NCBI GenBank assembly: GCA_027484145.1
Contig: JAIXUH010000019.1
Location: 1 to 64,000, forward strand
Direction of reading: 5' to 3'
DNA length: 64,000 bases
Source: Rhodobacter sp.
Lineage (GTDB): Bacteria; Pseudomonadota; Alphaproteobacteria; Rhodobacterales; Rhodobacteraceae
Part shown: positions 29,110 to 38,333 of the stretch, piece after piece
Position numbering within the stretch: the first letter of the stretch is position 1
How the letters are laid out: the number at the start of each line of letters is the position of its first letter
Program-made: the position numbers and the translations under genes
Notes under the pieces: model-generated
What the model was told of the DNA's origin: nothing
The model's input: only the letters and a program-made list of their open reading frames with translations
Database searches by the model: none

Positions 29110-29532
29110 ATGACAGGTCAGATCGACACCCTCCGGCGGCGCTATCCGGGGGCCGTCACCTTTACCTTCGGGGATGGGCCTGAACTTTGCGCCGAGCTCA
29201 TCGCCCTTGTCCGTACGGGCAAAAAGGTCGCCAGTTGCGGATCGCTGGCGCAGTATCAGACGACCGAACCCATGCCACAGCCCGGACGGCGCGATATCGC
29301 CCTGCACTGGGACGGCACGCCTGCGCTGGTCATCGAAACGGTGCAGATCGTGCAGTGCCGCTTTTGCGACGTGACCGAAGCCATGGCTCTGGCCGAAGGC
29401 GAGGACGACAGCCTTGAAGGCTGGCGCGACGGACACCGCCGATACTTCGAACGCAACGGCGGGTTCTCGTGGGAGATGATGGTCCTGTGGGAAAAGTTTG
29501 TCCTTGTCGAAAACCTCGGCAACACGGCCTGA
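29110..29532 (+). CDS. ASCH-domain RNA-binding-like protein
   Basis: The 140-residue product resembles ASCH-domain (PUA-like fold) proteins. It has the hallmark [20 protein letters not shown] with Lys-Lys, then [31 protein letters not shown] and the C-terminal [21 protein letters not shown] proteins bind RNA or modified nucleosides; some hydrolyse N4-acylcytidines (YqfB). GGAGGG precedes the ATG. It stands alone between the ribosomal-protein operon and pheS. Confidence 0.83.
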   Translation: MTGQIDTLRRRYPGAVTFTFGDGPELCAELIALVRTGKKVASCGSLAQYQTTEPMPQPGRRDIALHWDGTPALVIETVQIVQCRFCDVTEAMALAEGEDDSLEGWRDGHRRYFERNGGFSWEMMVLWEKFVLVENLGNTA

Positions 29533-29699
29533 CGGCGCCATCTGCCGCACCAATTCTTAACAGATCCTTAAAGCCGCTTGCCAAGTCCTTGATTATGGGT
29601 CCCCCGGCATCTGTCCCTGCATGGGACATCCGCCAGCCCACTTGCATCGCGCCCCCCTTCCCGCTAACCCCGTCTCGCTGGGCGCCGGAGGCAAAGAAC

Positions 29700-30779
29700 A
29701 TGGACCTGACCGAACTTCGTGGCAAATTCATCGCAGCCGTCGCCGGGGCCCCCGACGAGGCCGCGCTGGAAGAGGTGCGCCTGTCCGCCTTGGGCAAGAA
29801 GGGCGAGATCAGCGCCCTGATGGCCACGCTGGGCAAGATGGACCCCGATGCCCGCAAGGCCGCCGGGGCCGCCCTGAACGTGGTCAAGGATGAGATCGAC
29901 GCCGCCCTGCGCGCCAAGAAAGCGGGCCTCGCCGACGCCGCCTTGAATGAGCGGCTGAAGTCCGAGTGGCTGGACGTCACCCTCCCCGGCCGCCCCCGCC
30001 CGCGCGGGACGATCCACCCGGTTTCGCAGGTCATGGAAGAACTGACCGCGATCTTCGCCGACATGGGCTTTTCCGTCGCCGAAGGCCCGCAGGTGGAATC
30101 GGACTGGTATAACTTCGATGCCCTGAACATCCCGCCCGAACACCCCGCCCGGCAGGAACATGACACCTTCTTCATGCACCGCGATGCCGAAGACCCCCGC
30201 CCCCCGCATGTCTTGCGGACCCATACCAGCCCGGTCCAGATCCGTGCCATGACCGAACAGGGCGCGCCGATCCGCGTGATCGCCCCCGGCCGGGTGTATC
30301 GCATGGACATGGACCAGACCCACACCCCGATGTTCCATCAGGTCGAAGGGCTGGCGATTGACCGCGACATCAGCATGGCGAACCTGAAATGGACGCTGGA
30401 GGAATTCTGCCGTGCGTTCTTTGAGGTCGACAAGGTCGAGCTTCGGTTCCGCGCCAGCCACTTCCCCTTCACCGAACCCTCCGCCGAGGTGGACATCCGC
30501 TATTCCAACGTCGGCGGGCAACTCCGCATCGGCGAAGGCGACAAGTGGATGGAGATTCTGGGCAGCGGCATGGTGCACCCCAAGGTGCTGGCAGCGGCGG
30601 GCGTGGACCCGAACGAATGGCAGGGCTTTGCCTTTGGCATGGGGATCGACCGGATCGCGATGCTGAAGTACGGCATCCCCGATCTGCGCGCGTTCTTCGA
30701 GGGCGACCTGCGGTGGCTGCGCCACTACGGCTTTGCCGCCCTTGATATGCCTGATCTGCCTGGCGGCCTTAGCCGCTAG
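29700..30779 (+). CDS. pheS: Phenylalanyl-tRNA synthetase alpha subunit
   Basis: The 359-residue product is the catalytic subunit of the class II PheRS heterotetramer. It has the N-terminal coiled-coil ([17 protein letters not shown] onward), the Phe-specific [19 protein letters not shown], motif 2 ([11 protein letters not shown]) and motif 3 ([17 protein letters not shown]). GGAGG precedes ATG 29700. It is separated from pheT by a small opposite-strand gene rather than being directly adjacent. Confidence 0.97.
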   Translation: MDLTELRGKFIAAVAGAPDEAALEEVRLSALGKKGEISALMATLGKMDPDARKAAGAALNVVKDEIDAALRAKKAGLADAALNERLKSEWLDVTLPGRPRPRGTIHPVSQVMEELTAIFADMGFSVAEGPQVESDWYNFDALNIPPEHPARQEHDTFFMHRDAEDPRPPHVLRTHTSPVQIRAMTEQGAPIRVIAPGRVYRMDMDQTHTPMFHQVEGLAIDRDISMANLKWTLEEFCRAFFEVDKVELRFRASHFPFTEPSAEVDIRYSNVGGQLRIGEGDKWMEILGSGMVHPKVLAAAGVDPNEWQGFAFGMGIDRIAMLKYGIPDLRAFFEGDLRWLRHYGFAALDMPDLPGGLSR

Positions 30780-30782
30780 GCG

Positions 30783-30929
30783 TTACTGCGTGGTCATCAC
30801 CAGCGCGACAGACCCGAAGCGGGTGGCCGCGAGGATGAACATCAGGGCCGCAATACCCAGCAGGACGATCAAGCGCCCCGCGTTACGCGGCTTTCGGTTC
30901 TGGGGTATGTTGAGCATCGGGTCCATCAT
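30783..30929 (-). CDS. Small single-span membrane protein between pheS and pheT
   Basis: The 48-residue product (starting MMDPMLNIPQNRKPRNAGR) has a basic N-terminus and one hydrophobic span (LIVLLGIAALMFILAATRF). It is on the strand opposite pheS and pheT and fills most of the gap between them. AGG lies about 12 bases before the ATG, so the start is moderately supported; an upstream ATG at 31004 would give 73 residues. Its function is unknown. Confidence 0.55.
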   Translation of the reverse strand: MMDPMLNIPQNRKPRNAGRLIVLLGIAALMFILAATRFGSVALVMTTQ

Positions 30930-31123
30930 GCGAACCGTTTTACCTGCATCCAAAAGCCGAATTATGGCAGACTGACTGCAGATGACGCGACAACCCGTTT
31001 CCACAGCGGAAACCAGTGCTGCGGCCCGGCCTGCAAATCAGCGGTGCAAACCGCCCGGGCGCTGCTTCCCCTTTCCCCGCCTTTGCGCTAATCCGATGCC
31101 GACGCTTCCAAAGGACGCCCGCG

Positions 31124-33535
31124 ATGAAGTTCACCCTGTCTTGGCTGAAAGATCACCTTGAGACGCAAGCCTCGCTTGACGACATCCTTTATGCCCTGAC
31201 CGACCTTGGGCTGGAGGTCGAAGAGGTGGTGAACCCCGCGGCCAAACTGGCACCCTTTACGATTGCCAAGGTGCTGCACGCCGAACAGCACCCAGATGCC
31301 GACCGTCTGCGCGTCTGCCGCGTGCTGACCGATGAGGGCGAAAAGCAGATCGTCTGCGGCGCGCCCAATGCACGGGCCGGAATCACCGTGGTGCTGTGCA
31401 AGCCAGGTGACTACGTGCCCGGCATCGACACAACTCTTGGTGTTGGCAAGATCCGCGGTGTGGAAAGCCATGGCATGATGGCCTCCGAGCGTGAGTTGGA
31501 ACTGTCGGACGAACACAATGGCATTATCGAACTGCCCTCGGGCGAGGTGGGCGAGCGGTTCACCGACTGGCTGGCCATTAACCGCCCCGGCACGGTTGAC
31601 CCGATGATCCACATCAAGATCACCCCGAACCGCCCCGATGCGCTTGGCGTGCGCGGCATTGCGCGGGATCTGGCGGCGCGGGGCCTTGGCACGCTGAAGC
31701 CGATGCCCATTCCGGCAATCAACGGCCAGTTCGACAGCCCGATCACGGTGCAGATCGACCCTACGCTGATGGCCAAGGGCTGCCCGCATTTTGCCGGGCG
31801 CCTGATCCGTGGCGTGACGAATGGCCCTTCGCCCGATTGGCTGCAGCAGCGGCTGAAGGCGATTGGTCTGCGCCCGATTTCGGCGCTGGTCGATATCACC
31901 AACTATTTCACCTTTGGGCTGAACCGCCCGCTGCACGTCTTTGACGCGGACAAGGTCGCGGGCGGCGTACTGCACATTCATCCGGCCACAGGCGGCGAGG
32001 CGTTTCTGGCGCTGGATGGCAAGACCTATACCCTGCAACCCGGCATGATGGCGATTTCCGATGATGCGGGCGTGGAGTCGCTGGCTGGCATCATGGGGGG
32101 CGAGGTTTCGGGCTGCTCGGACACGACGACCGATGTTTTCCTTGAATCGGCATGGTGGGACCCGATCACCATTGCCACGACAGGCCGTGCACTGCGGATC
32201 AATTCCGACGCGCGCTATCGGTTCGAGCGTGGCGTGGACCCCGCCTTTACCCTGCCGGGGCTGGATCTGGCCACGCAGATGGTGCTGGACCTGTGCGGCG
32301 GCACGCCAAGCCATGTCGCGCAGGACGGCGCGGCGATTGATACGAGCCGCGCCTATCGGCTGAACCCGGCGCGGGTGATTTCGCTGGTGGGGATGGACAT
32401 CCCCGAGGCGGAACAGCGTGCGACGCTGACGGCGCTTGGCTTTGTGCTGAACGGTGACATGGCCACGCCCCCGACATGGCGCCCCGATATTCTGGGCGAA
32501 GCCGATCTGGTGGAAGAGGTGGCGCGTGTGGCCAGCCTGACCAAATTGGTGGGCAAGCCGCTGACCCGCCGTTTGCCGGGCGTGCCCAAACCCATTCTGA
32601 CCCCGCTGCAAAGCCGGGAACGGGCGGCGCGGCGCACCATCGCGGCCTTGGGGTACAACGAATGCGTCACCTATTCCTTCATCGATGAAGCGGCGGCCAA
32701 GCTGTTTGGCGGCGGGGCCGATGCGGTGCGGGTGGAAAACCCGATCTCATCGGAAATGACGCATCTGCGGCCTGACCTGTTGCCGGGCCTTTTGCGGGCC
32801 GCCGCGCGCAATCAGGCGCGGGGGTTCATGGATCTGTGTCTAGCCGAGGTTGGCCCCGCCTTTACCGGGGGAGAGCCGGGGGACCAGCATTTGCAGGCGA
32901 CGGGCCTGCTGGTGGGCCAGTCCGCGCCACGCGACCCCTTTGGCAGCCGCCGTCCGGTGGATGTGTTCGACGCCAAAGCCGATGCCGAGGCAGTGCTGAC
33001 CGCCCTTGGGGCACCAGCACGCGTGCAGGTCAGCCGCAAGGTGGCGGGCTGGTGGCACCCCGGTCGGTCTGGCGCGATCGGGCTGGGGCCGAACACCATG
33101 GCGACCTTTGGCGAAGTGCACCCAAAGGTTCTGGCCGAGTTCGGCGTGAAAGGCCCGGCGGTTGCCTTTACTGTGATCGTGGCGGCGGTGCCCTATCCCA
33201 AAGTGAAAACGCCCACCCGCCCGGCGCTGGTTATCAGCGATTTGCAAGCGGTTGAGCGTGATTTCGCCTTTGTCGTCGACAAGGGGGTTGAGGTGCTGAC
33301 CGCCGTCAATGCCGCGCAAGGGGCCGACAAGGCGCTGATCGAGACGGTGCGGGTATTTGACCAGTTCACTGGCGACAAGGCCGAAGCACAGATGGGCGCA
33401 GGCAAGAAATCCATCGCGCTGACCGTGCGGCTGCAGCCTGTGGACAAGACCCTGACCGATGCCGATATCGAAGCGGTTTCCGCCAAGATCATCGAGAAGG
33501 TGACCAAGGCCACGGGCGGCACCCTGCGCGCCTGA
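31124..33535 (+). CDS. pheT: Phenylalanyl-tRNA synthetase beta subunit
   Basis: The 803-residue product has the full PheT domain order: the start MKFTLSWLKDHLET, an EMAP-II-like tRNA-binding domain (residues ~40-150, with ADRLRVCRV and VVCGAPN-like QIVCGAPNARAG), the B3/B4 editing domain (~200-400), the B5 domain, the catalytic-like core (LRPDLLPGLL) and the C-terminal anticodon-binding FDX-ACB domain (SDLQAVERDFAFVVD). AAAGGA precedes ATG 31124. Confidence 0.97.
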   Translation: MKFTLSWLKDHLETQASLDDILYALTDLGLEVEEVVNPAAKLAPFTIAKVLHAEQHPDADRLRVCRVLTDEGEKQIVCGAPNARAGITVVLCKPGDYVPGIDTTLGVGKIRGVESHGMMASERELELSDEHNGIIELPSGEVGERFTDWLAINRPGTVDPMIHIKITPNRPDALGVRGIARDLAARGLGTLKPMPIPAINGQFDSPITVQIDPTLMAKGCPHFAGRLIRGVTNGPSPDWLQQRLKAIGLRPISALVDITNYFTFGLNRPLHVFDADKVAGGVLHIHPATGGEAFLALDGKTYTLQPGMMAISDDAGVESLAGIMGGEVSGCSDTTTDVFLESAWWDPITIATTGRALRINSDARYRFERGVDPAFTLPGLDLATQMVLDLCGGTPSHVAQDGAAIDTSRAYRLNPARVISLVGMDIPEAEQRATLTALGFVLNGDMATPPTWRPDILGEADLVEEVARVASLTKLVGKPLTRRLPGVPKPILTPLQSRERAARRTIAALGYNECVTYSFIDEAAAKLFGGGADAVRVENPISSEMTHLRPDLLPGLLRAAARNQARGFMDLCLAEVGPAFTGGEPGDQHLQATGLLVGQSAPRDPFGSRRPVDVFDAKADAEAVLTALGAPARVQVSRKVAGWWHPGRSGAIGLGPNTMATFGEVHPKVLAEFGVKGPAVAFTVIVAAVPYPKVKTPTRPALVISDLQAVERDFAFVVDKGVEVLTAVNAAQGADKALIETVRVFDQFTGDKAEAQMGAGKKSIALTVRLQPVDKTLTDADIEAVSAKIIEKVTKATGGTLRA

Positions 33536-33617
33536 GCGCAGGCAACCGCCCGTTCCGCTGCGTCACAGTCCCTGCCCCCGGCTTGCGGGAATTTGCCGGG
33601 GCGATAGGCTTGCTGGC

Positions 33618-35228
33618 ATGGAGTTTGATTACATCATCGCAGGTGGCGGATCGGCGGGGTCGGTTCTGGCGGCACGGCTGTCCGAGGACCCGCAGGTCAG
33701 CGTATGCCTGATTGAGGCGGGGGGTGACGGGCGCGGGTTCCTGATCCGCGCGCCCGCCATGGTGGCCGCCATGGTGCCGGGTCGCCCCAAGATCAACAAC
33801 TGGGCCTTTCAGACCGTGCCGCAACCGGGGCTGAATGGCAGGCGCGGGTATCAGCCTCGCGGGCGAGCCCTTGGCGGATCATCTGCGATCAACGCCATGC
33901 TGTATGTGCGCGGGCATTCGGCGGATTACGATGAATGGGCCGATCTGGGGGCCGAAGGATGGGACTGGGCATCGGTCCTGCCCTATTTCCTGAAGGCTGA
34001 GGGCAATGTGCGCAGGTCGTCTGCGCTGCATGCTGATATGGGTCCGTTGCAGGTGGCCGATCAGGCACAGCCGCGCGGCATTTCGCGGGCCTTTATAGAG
34101 GCCTGCGCGTCGCAGCAGTTTCCGCAGAACGATGATTTCAATGGCCCCACGCAAGACGGCACCGGGCTGTTTCAGGTGACGCAGTTTCACTCTGGCCCGC
34201 GCAAGGGGGAACGGTGTTCTGCTGCGGCGGCCTATTTGCACCCTGCGATGGCGCGCCCGAACCTGACGGTCATGACGCGCTGCACGGCCGAAAGGGTTCA
34301 GCTTGATGATGGGCGTGCCACCGGCCTTTGGGTGCGTCACCGGGGGCGACAAGTGCTTTTGTCCGCGCGGCGCGAGGTGATCTTGTCGCTGGGGGCTTTT
34401 GGGTCACCGCAGGTGCTGATGCTGTCGGGGATCGGCCCGGCGGATGAGTTGCGCGCGCATGGCATTGCGCCAAAGCATGTGCTGGAGGGCGTTGGCCGCA
34501 ACCTGCAGGACCATCTAGATTACATTATCAACTTTCACAGCCTGAAGCCGGATGTCATCGGCCTTGGCCCACGGGGGCTGGCGCGGCTGACCAAGGCCGG
34601 GCTTGCGTGGCGCAAGAGCGGCGAGGGAATGTTCGCCTCGCCCATGGCCGAGGCCTGTGCCTTTCTGCGCACAGCGCCCGACCTGCCGCGCCCGGATGTG
34701 CAATTGCACTTTGTTATCGGCATTGTGGATGACCATGTCCGCAAGCTGCATCTGGCCGACGGGTTTTCCTGCCATGTCTGTGTCTTGCGCCCCGAAAGCC
34801 GGGGCAGCGTGGGGCTGCTGGATGCCTACCCCACCAGCCCGCCGCGGATTGACCCGGCGTTCCTGTCAGACCCGCGCGATCTGAAGGTGATGATGCGCGG
34901 GGCGCGGATGATGGAGGATATCTTGTCTGCCCCCGCGCTTGCACCTTGGCGGGGCAAGCGGCTTTACCCGCATGACGGCAGCGATCGGGGGCTGGAGGCC
35001 GACATTCGCGCCCGCGCCGACACGATCTATCACCCGGTCAGCACCTGCCGGATGGGGCTGGATGATCTGGCGGTGACGGACCCGCAGTTGCGTGTGCGGG
35101 GGATTCAGGGGCTGCGGGTGGTGGATGCCTCGGTTATGCCGCGCCTGATCGGCGGCAATACCAACGCGCCCACCATCATGATTGCCGAACGCGCCGCCGA
35201 TCTGATCCGCGACACGGCAGCGCTCTGA
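33618..35228 (+). CDS. GMC-family FAD oxidoreductase (choline/alcohol dehydrogenase-like)
   Basis: The 536-residue product has the N-terminal FAD-binding fold (YIIAGGGSAGSVLAARLSED), the GMC signature segments GRALGGSSAINAMLYVRG and GAFGSPQVLMLSGIGP, and the C-terminal active-site region YHPVSTCRMG with NAPTIMIAERAADLI. Members oxidise choline, aliphatic alcohols or polyethylene glycol; this one is closest in motifs to AlkJ-like alcohol dehydrogenases. No betaine-aldehyde dehydrogenase or regulator is nearby, so the substrate is open. Confidence 0.9.
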   Translation: MEFDYIIAGGGSAGSVLAARLSEDPQVSVCLIEAGGDGRGFLIRAPAMVAAMVPGRPKINNWAFQTVPQPGLNGRRGYQPRGRALGGSSAINAMLYVRGHSADYDEWADLGAEGWDWASVLPYFLKAEGNVRRSSALHADMGPLQVADQAQPRGISRAFIEACASQQFPQNDDFNGPTQDGTGLFQVTQFHSGPRKGERCSAAAAYLHPAMARPNLTVMTRCTAERVQLDDGRATGLWVRHRGRQVLLSARREVILSLGAFGSPQVLMLSGIGPADELRAHGIAPKHVLEGVGRNLQDHLDYIINFHSLKPDVIGLGPRGLARLTKAGLAWRKSGEGMFASPMAEACAFLRTAPDLPRPDVQLHFVIGIVDDHVRKLHLADGFSCHVCVLRPESRGSVGLLDAYPTSPPRIDPAFLSDPRDLKVMMRGARMMEDILSAPALAPWRGKRLYPHDGSDRGLEADIRARADTIYHPVSTCRMGLDDLAVTDPQLRVRGIQGLRVVDASVMPRLIGGNTNAPTIMIAERAADLIRDTAAL

Positions 35229-35229
35229 G

Positions 35230-35916
35230 TTACTTGCGCGGCTTGGCCCGCCATGTGGCCAGCCATGCACCGATCCGGCCAAAAAAGCCCTTGGCCGAGG
35301 TGCGCGCAGCATCGGCGCGTGCATCAAGGGCATCCCACGTTTCACCCGCCTCATCCAGTGCGGGGTCGATGGTGCGCTCGCGGAACTGCATCCACATCTG
35401 CCGCGCCATGAACAGCACAAAGGCGAGGAACGTCAGAATTGCGATATTGAGCCACGGAATAAGCTGCACATCCGGCCCGGCGACGGGCACGACCTTGACC
35501 GCGTTGGGGAAGGCCGAAAAGAACGGGATGCGCCAGCCGTAATGCGTGATCGCCACCCACTGCGGTGCTTCGCGGCTTGAGCGCAGGTTCGTCGCCTCCG
35601 CTTGCAGGGTGCTGCTGTCCCACTTGAAATAGGGCGGCCAGACCCAGCCGGTATCTTCATTGCGGTAGACCATCACCGTCTCGTTATCTTCGAACACCGC
35701 GTCGATAAAGCGGATGTCACGGGTGGTGCTGGTCTCGGCCCCGGTGCCGCTGTCCTCGATCGAATAGAAGATCCAGTTGCCGCCGATCTGGGTCACCCGG
35801 TTGCTGGTATCGACGATCCGGACGATATCACGCTGCGGCAGGGTATAGTGCAGGAAGGCCACCACGATCAGCGCCAGAAAAATCCGGATCGCCCATTTCA
35901 CTTTAGTCCACATCAC
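35230..35916 (-). CDS. DUF1523 membrane protein, last gene of the AAA operon
   Basis: The 228-residue product has a membrane span at residues ~8-25 (IRIFLALIVVAFLHYTL), an extracytoplasmic domain with QIGGNWIFYSIEDSG and DIRFIDAVFEDNETVMVYRN, a second span near 155-175 (WLNIAILTFLAFVLFMARQM) and a charged cytoplasmic tail. It matches the DUF1523 family. It starts ten bases after the preceding small membrane-protein gene, at the distal end of the seven-gene operon. Function unknown; the context suggests a membrane partner of the AAA ATPase. Confidence 0.85.
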   Translation of the reverse strand: MMWTKVKWAIRIFLALIVVAFLHYTLPQRDIVRIVDTSNRVTQIGGNWIFYSIEDSGTGAETSTTRDIRFIDAVFEDNETVMVYRNEDTGWVWPPYFKWDSSTLQAEATNLRSSREAPQWVAITHYGWRIPFFSAFPNAVKVVPVAGPDVQLIPWLNIAILTFLAFVLFMARQMWMQFRERTIDPALDEAGETWDALDARADAARTSAKGFFGRIGAWLATWRAKPRK

Positions 35917-35926
35917 CGCGCCCTTT

Positions 35927-36196
35927 TCAGTCCCAGTTCACCAGATAGATCGTGGCCATCATGGCCACCATGGGCAGGATATAGACCAGCCAGATCAACC
36001 GTTTTCGCAGACCCTGCTCATACTTGAGCATGCCTTCCTCGATATAGGTGGTCCGGTCGCCTTCGATACCCCCCGCATCAAAGCGTTTTTCAAGTTTTTC
36101 CCGCCGCACCGACCGGGAATAGATGGACACCAGAAAATACACGATCGTCAGCACCACAAGGCCAACGACGATCAGCCGTAACCAGCCAAAGATCAT
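35927..36196 (-). CDS. Small two-span membrane protein of the AAA operon
   Basis: The 89-residue product has spans at residues ~3-25 (FGWLRLIVVGLVVLTIVYFL) and ~65-85 (LIWLVYILPMVAMMATIYLV). Between them is a charged cytoplasmic loop (SVRREKLEKRFDAGGIEGDR, then TTYIEEGMLKYEQ). ATG 36196 overlaps the stop of the upstream gene by four bases and follows a G-rich ribosome site. I do not recognise the family. The loop would be well placed to contact soluble operon partners. Confidence 0.8.
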   Translation of the reverse strand: MIFGWLRLIVVGLVVLTIVYFLVSIYSRSVRREKLEKRFDAGGIEGDRTTYIEEGMLKYEQGLRKRLIWLVYILPMVAMMATIYLVNWD

Positions 36197-37560
36197 CTGC
36201 GCCCCCCGTTCACCGCACCCCATGGCCCGACCACGCGGCCAAGGTCGCGGGCCGGTTTCGGTTCAGGGCGGGCGCGGTCATCCATGCCGGGTTCTTTGCC
36301 AAAAAGCGCCTCACGCGCGCCCTGCTTGTCCACCACATATTCGCGCGCCAGAAAATCGGCCACATACTGGCGCTTGCGGTCGGACCACCGCGCGTAAGAA
36401 GCATAGAACAGCTCTTTATGCACGATGTACATCTGCCGCACGTCCATAGGTGCCAGTTCTGACAGCAGCATGTTGACCAGATCGCGGTCTTTGTGGTTGC
36501 GCGCCCGCAGGGTGTAGAAATAGGCCGGATGTTCGCTGGTGATGCGCGGCCATGTGCCGCCGGCCTCGATCCAGCGGAGGAGTGCGGCAAGGCCGTGAAA
36601 CTCTTCCGGCAGGCTGGAGCCAAGACGATTGGCGATCTTGCGCAATTCGGTCCGCCTTGCATCGCCGATCTCAAGGTTCAGGGTATCGGCGGCCTCGACC
36701 AGAATGAAATCCATCTTTTGCCGGATCACCGCCGCCGCATCCATGCCCCGCGCCTGCACGATGGGTTCGACCAATTCGTTCCGATCCAGCCAGTCGGCAA
36801 TCTGGTTGCGGTTGGTCAGGTCAAACACCGGCGAGATCGGCACCGGGCCAAGGCTTTCGCGCGGCAGGCAGGAAATGACGGCCGGAAACTTCACGTCGCG
36901 GAACACGTAAAGCCCGCCGAAATGGCTGGTCCAGAAATTCGGCTGCTCAAAGGTCATTTCGGGCAGCGTGATCGGAACCCGCGTCACATCGCCGGTTTTC
37001 TTGGCCAGTTCGATCATGCCGGCAATCAGCACATCATCGCGCCAGCCATCCGGCTCGGACCGGAATTGCTCGATGAGTTTCGCCAGTTTACCCGCATCGG
37101 CCACATGCCCGCCGATCGTATCCGCCTCGACGGTGATGCGGCGGATATCGAGCAGCTTGGCGGGGGTGGAGATTTCAAAGACCGAGTTCTGCAGTTCCCC
37201 TGCGACGGCATCGCGGGCGGTCAGGGCGAACAACTGCGCCTCGTTGGTTTCAATGAACTGCCGGATGATCCCGCGCGAGGTGGAGAATTTGGAATTGAGC
37301 AGGGGCGCATTCTTCTGCGCCGTGGTCAGCAGAATGAATTGCCGGTTGGCCCCGTTGGGGTTGAGGTAAAGGTCGTCATTCAACTCCGCTCCGATTTCCG
37401 GGGAATAGCCGGAAATGTCGATGTGGAAGTCGGTCAGTTGGGTTTCGCGGCCGCACAAATGCTTCATCGCGCGCTTGTAACGGTCGACCAGGGCCGGGGA
37501 GGATACCTCGATCAGATTGCCGAACATCAGGCCTTTTTCGATGAGGCGTTTCATTTTCAT
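36193..37560 (-). CDS. Large unknown protein of the AAA operon (probably DUF6638)
   Basis: The 455-residue soluble product begins MKMKRLIEKGLMFGNLIEVSS and contains GGLYVFRDVKFPAVISCLPRE, cut here to its core, PVFDLTNRNQIADWLDRN and a charged C-terminal part (LFYASYARWSDRKRQYVADF). I associate it tentatively with DUF6638, a Rhodobacterales family without known function. The start shares one base with the stop of the A+T-rich gene upstream (TGATG), so the two are translationally coupled. I see no catalytic motif. Confidence 0.75.
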   Translation of the reverse strand: MKMKRLIEKGLMFGNLIEVSSPALVDRYKRAMKHLCGRETQLTDFHIDISGYSPEIGAELNDDLYLNPNGANRQFILLTTAQKNAPLLNSKFSTSRGIIRQFIETNEAQLFALTARDAVAGELQNSVFEISTPAKLLDIRRITVEADTIGGHVADAGKLAKLIEQFRSEPDGWRDDVLIAGMIELAKKTGDVTRVPITLPEMTFEQPNFWTSHFGGLYVFRDVKFPAVISCLPRESLGPVPISPVFDLTNRNQIADWLDRNELVEPIVQARGMDAAAVIRQKMDFILVEAADTLNLEIGDARRTELRKIANRLGSSLPEEFHGLAALLRWIEAGGTWPRITSEHPAYFYTLRARNHKDRDLVNMLLSELAPMDVRQMYIVHKELFYASYARWSDRKRQYVADFLAREYVVDKQGAREALFGKEPGMDDRARPEPKPARDLGRVVGPWGAVNGGRR

Positions 37561-38333
37561 CAGTCCTTCCGAAAGAATACCGGGGTCATCCGGCCTGAAG
37601 GGCTGCCTACTAGTGCATACGGAACCCAGTAATTCTTTGTATAAAAAGAGTTTCTTCCAAGCTTCTCAAAAACGAGCACTTTGGCAAAATTGGCATGTAC
37701 AACTGACAACACTTCATTTGTTACCATACACCACTCAATCCATTGATCAAATTTCCTTCTTCTTTCTTCGATTGATGGGACATTCTTCCACCGTCTATGG
37801 AGGCGCCCATGAAACATCACCGCCTCTCCTATTGGAAAGAAATCATTCCCACCGTGTTCATGGATGTAGAAATTTAGCGAAGCGCCCTCGTGGAGGTGGG
37901 GGATGTTCTTCTTTGCCGCTTCAAAAAGGTAGTGATTTGAAGCCTCATGTCGTACATCACGGGCAACTTCAAAGCCTTCTTGCGACCCAGACATATTTAT
38001 GTCCAAAAGTGCTTTCTCAGCAAGTTCTTGAAGTCTTGGGTCATCTGTGAGTGACTTCTTTCCACTGAGTGATTGGAGAAAGTCTCTAACTTCAAATAGT
38101 TTCGAACTCCAGGTACGAAGAACGACCAAACGTTGGATACTGGACGCTTCGTCTATAGGTTTTTCACCGGTGTATTCATGCGATTGAGAAAGAAATATCC
38201 TCCTGAGTGCGTTCAACTCGCTAATTGCAAATCCCAACACAGACATGGCTGCGGTATGCTCAAGGGGCAGCGATCGCAGATTTTCGGCAGACAACGGAAA
38301 CTCACTGATTTGAACAAGAGCGTTATTCGTCAC
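37560..38333 (-). CDS. A+T-rich insert gene with HEPN-like R-x5-H-Y motif
   Basis: The 257-residue product is predicted mostly helical in its first 150 residues (VLGFAISELNALRRIFL, VLRTWSSKLFEVRDFLQSLS, LQELAEKALLDI). It carries RHEASNHY at residues 128-135, which fits the R-x4-6-H active-site motif of HEPN ribonucleases (the commoner form is RNKxxxHY). The DNA is clearly A+T-rich: two hand-counted 60-base stretches give 40% and 42% G+C, against 55-58% or more beside it. The GTG start overlaps the ATPase stop by four bases, and the stop shares a base with the next start. I infer a horizontally acquired, possibly defence-related gene; no nuclease activity is shown. Confidence 0.75.
   Translation of the reverse strand: MTNNALVQISEFPLSAENLRSLPLEHTAAMSVLGFAISELNALRRIFLSQSHEYTGEKPIDEASSIQRLVVLRTWSSKLFEVRDFLQSLSGKKSLTDDPRLQELAEKALLDINMSGSQEGFEVARDVRHEASNHYLFEAAKKNIPHLHEGASLNFYIHEHGGNDFFPIGEAVMFHGRLHRRWKNVPSIEERRRKFDQWIEWCMVTNEVLSVVHANFAKVLVFEKLGRNSFYTKNYWVPYALVGSPSGRMTPVFFRKD

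Noticed and set aside
31088-32611. A 507-codon open frame opposite pheT
   Set aside because: Antisense to an intact essential gene, with composition typical of spurious frames.
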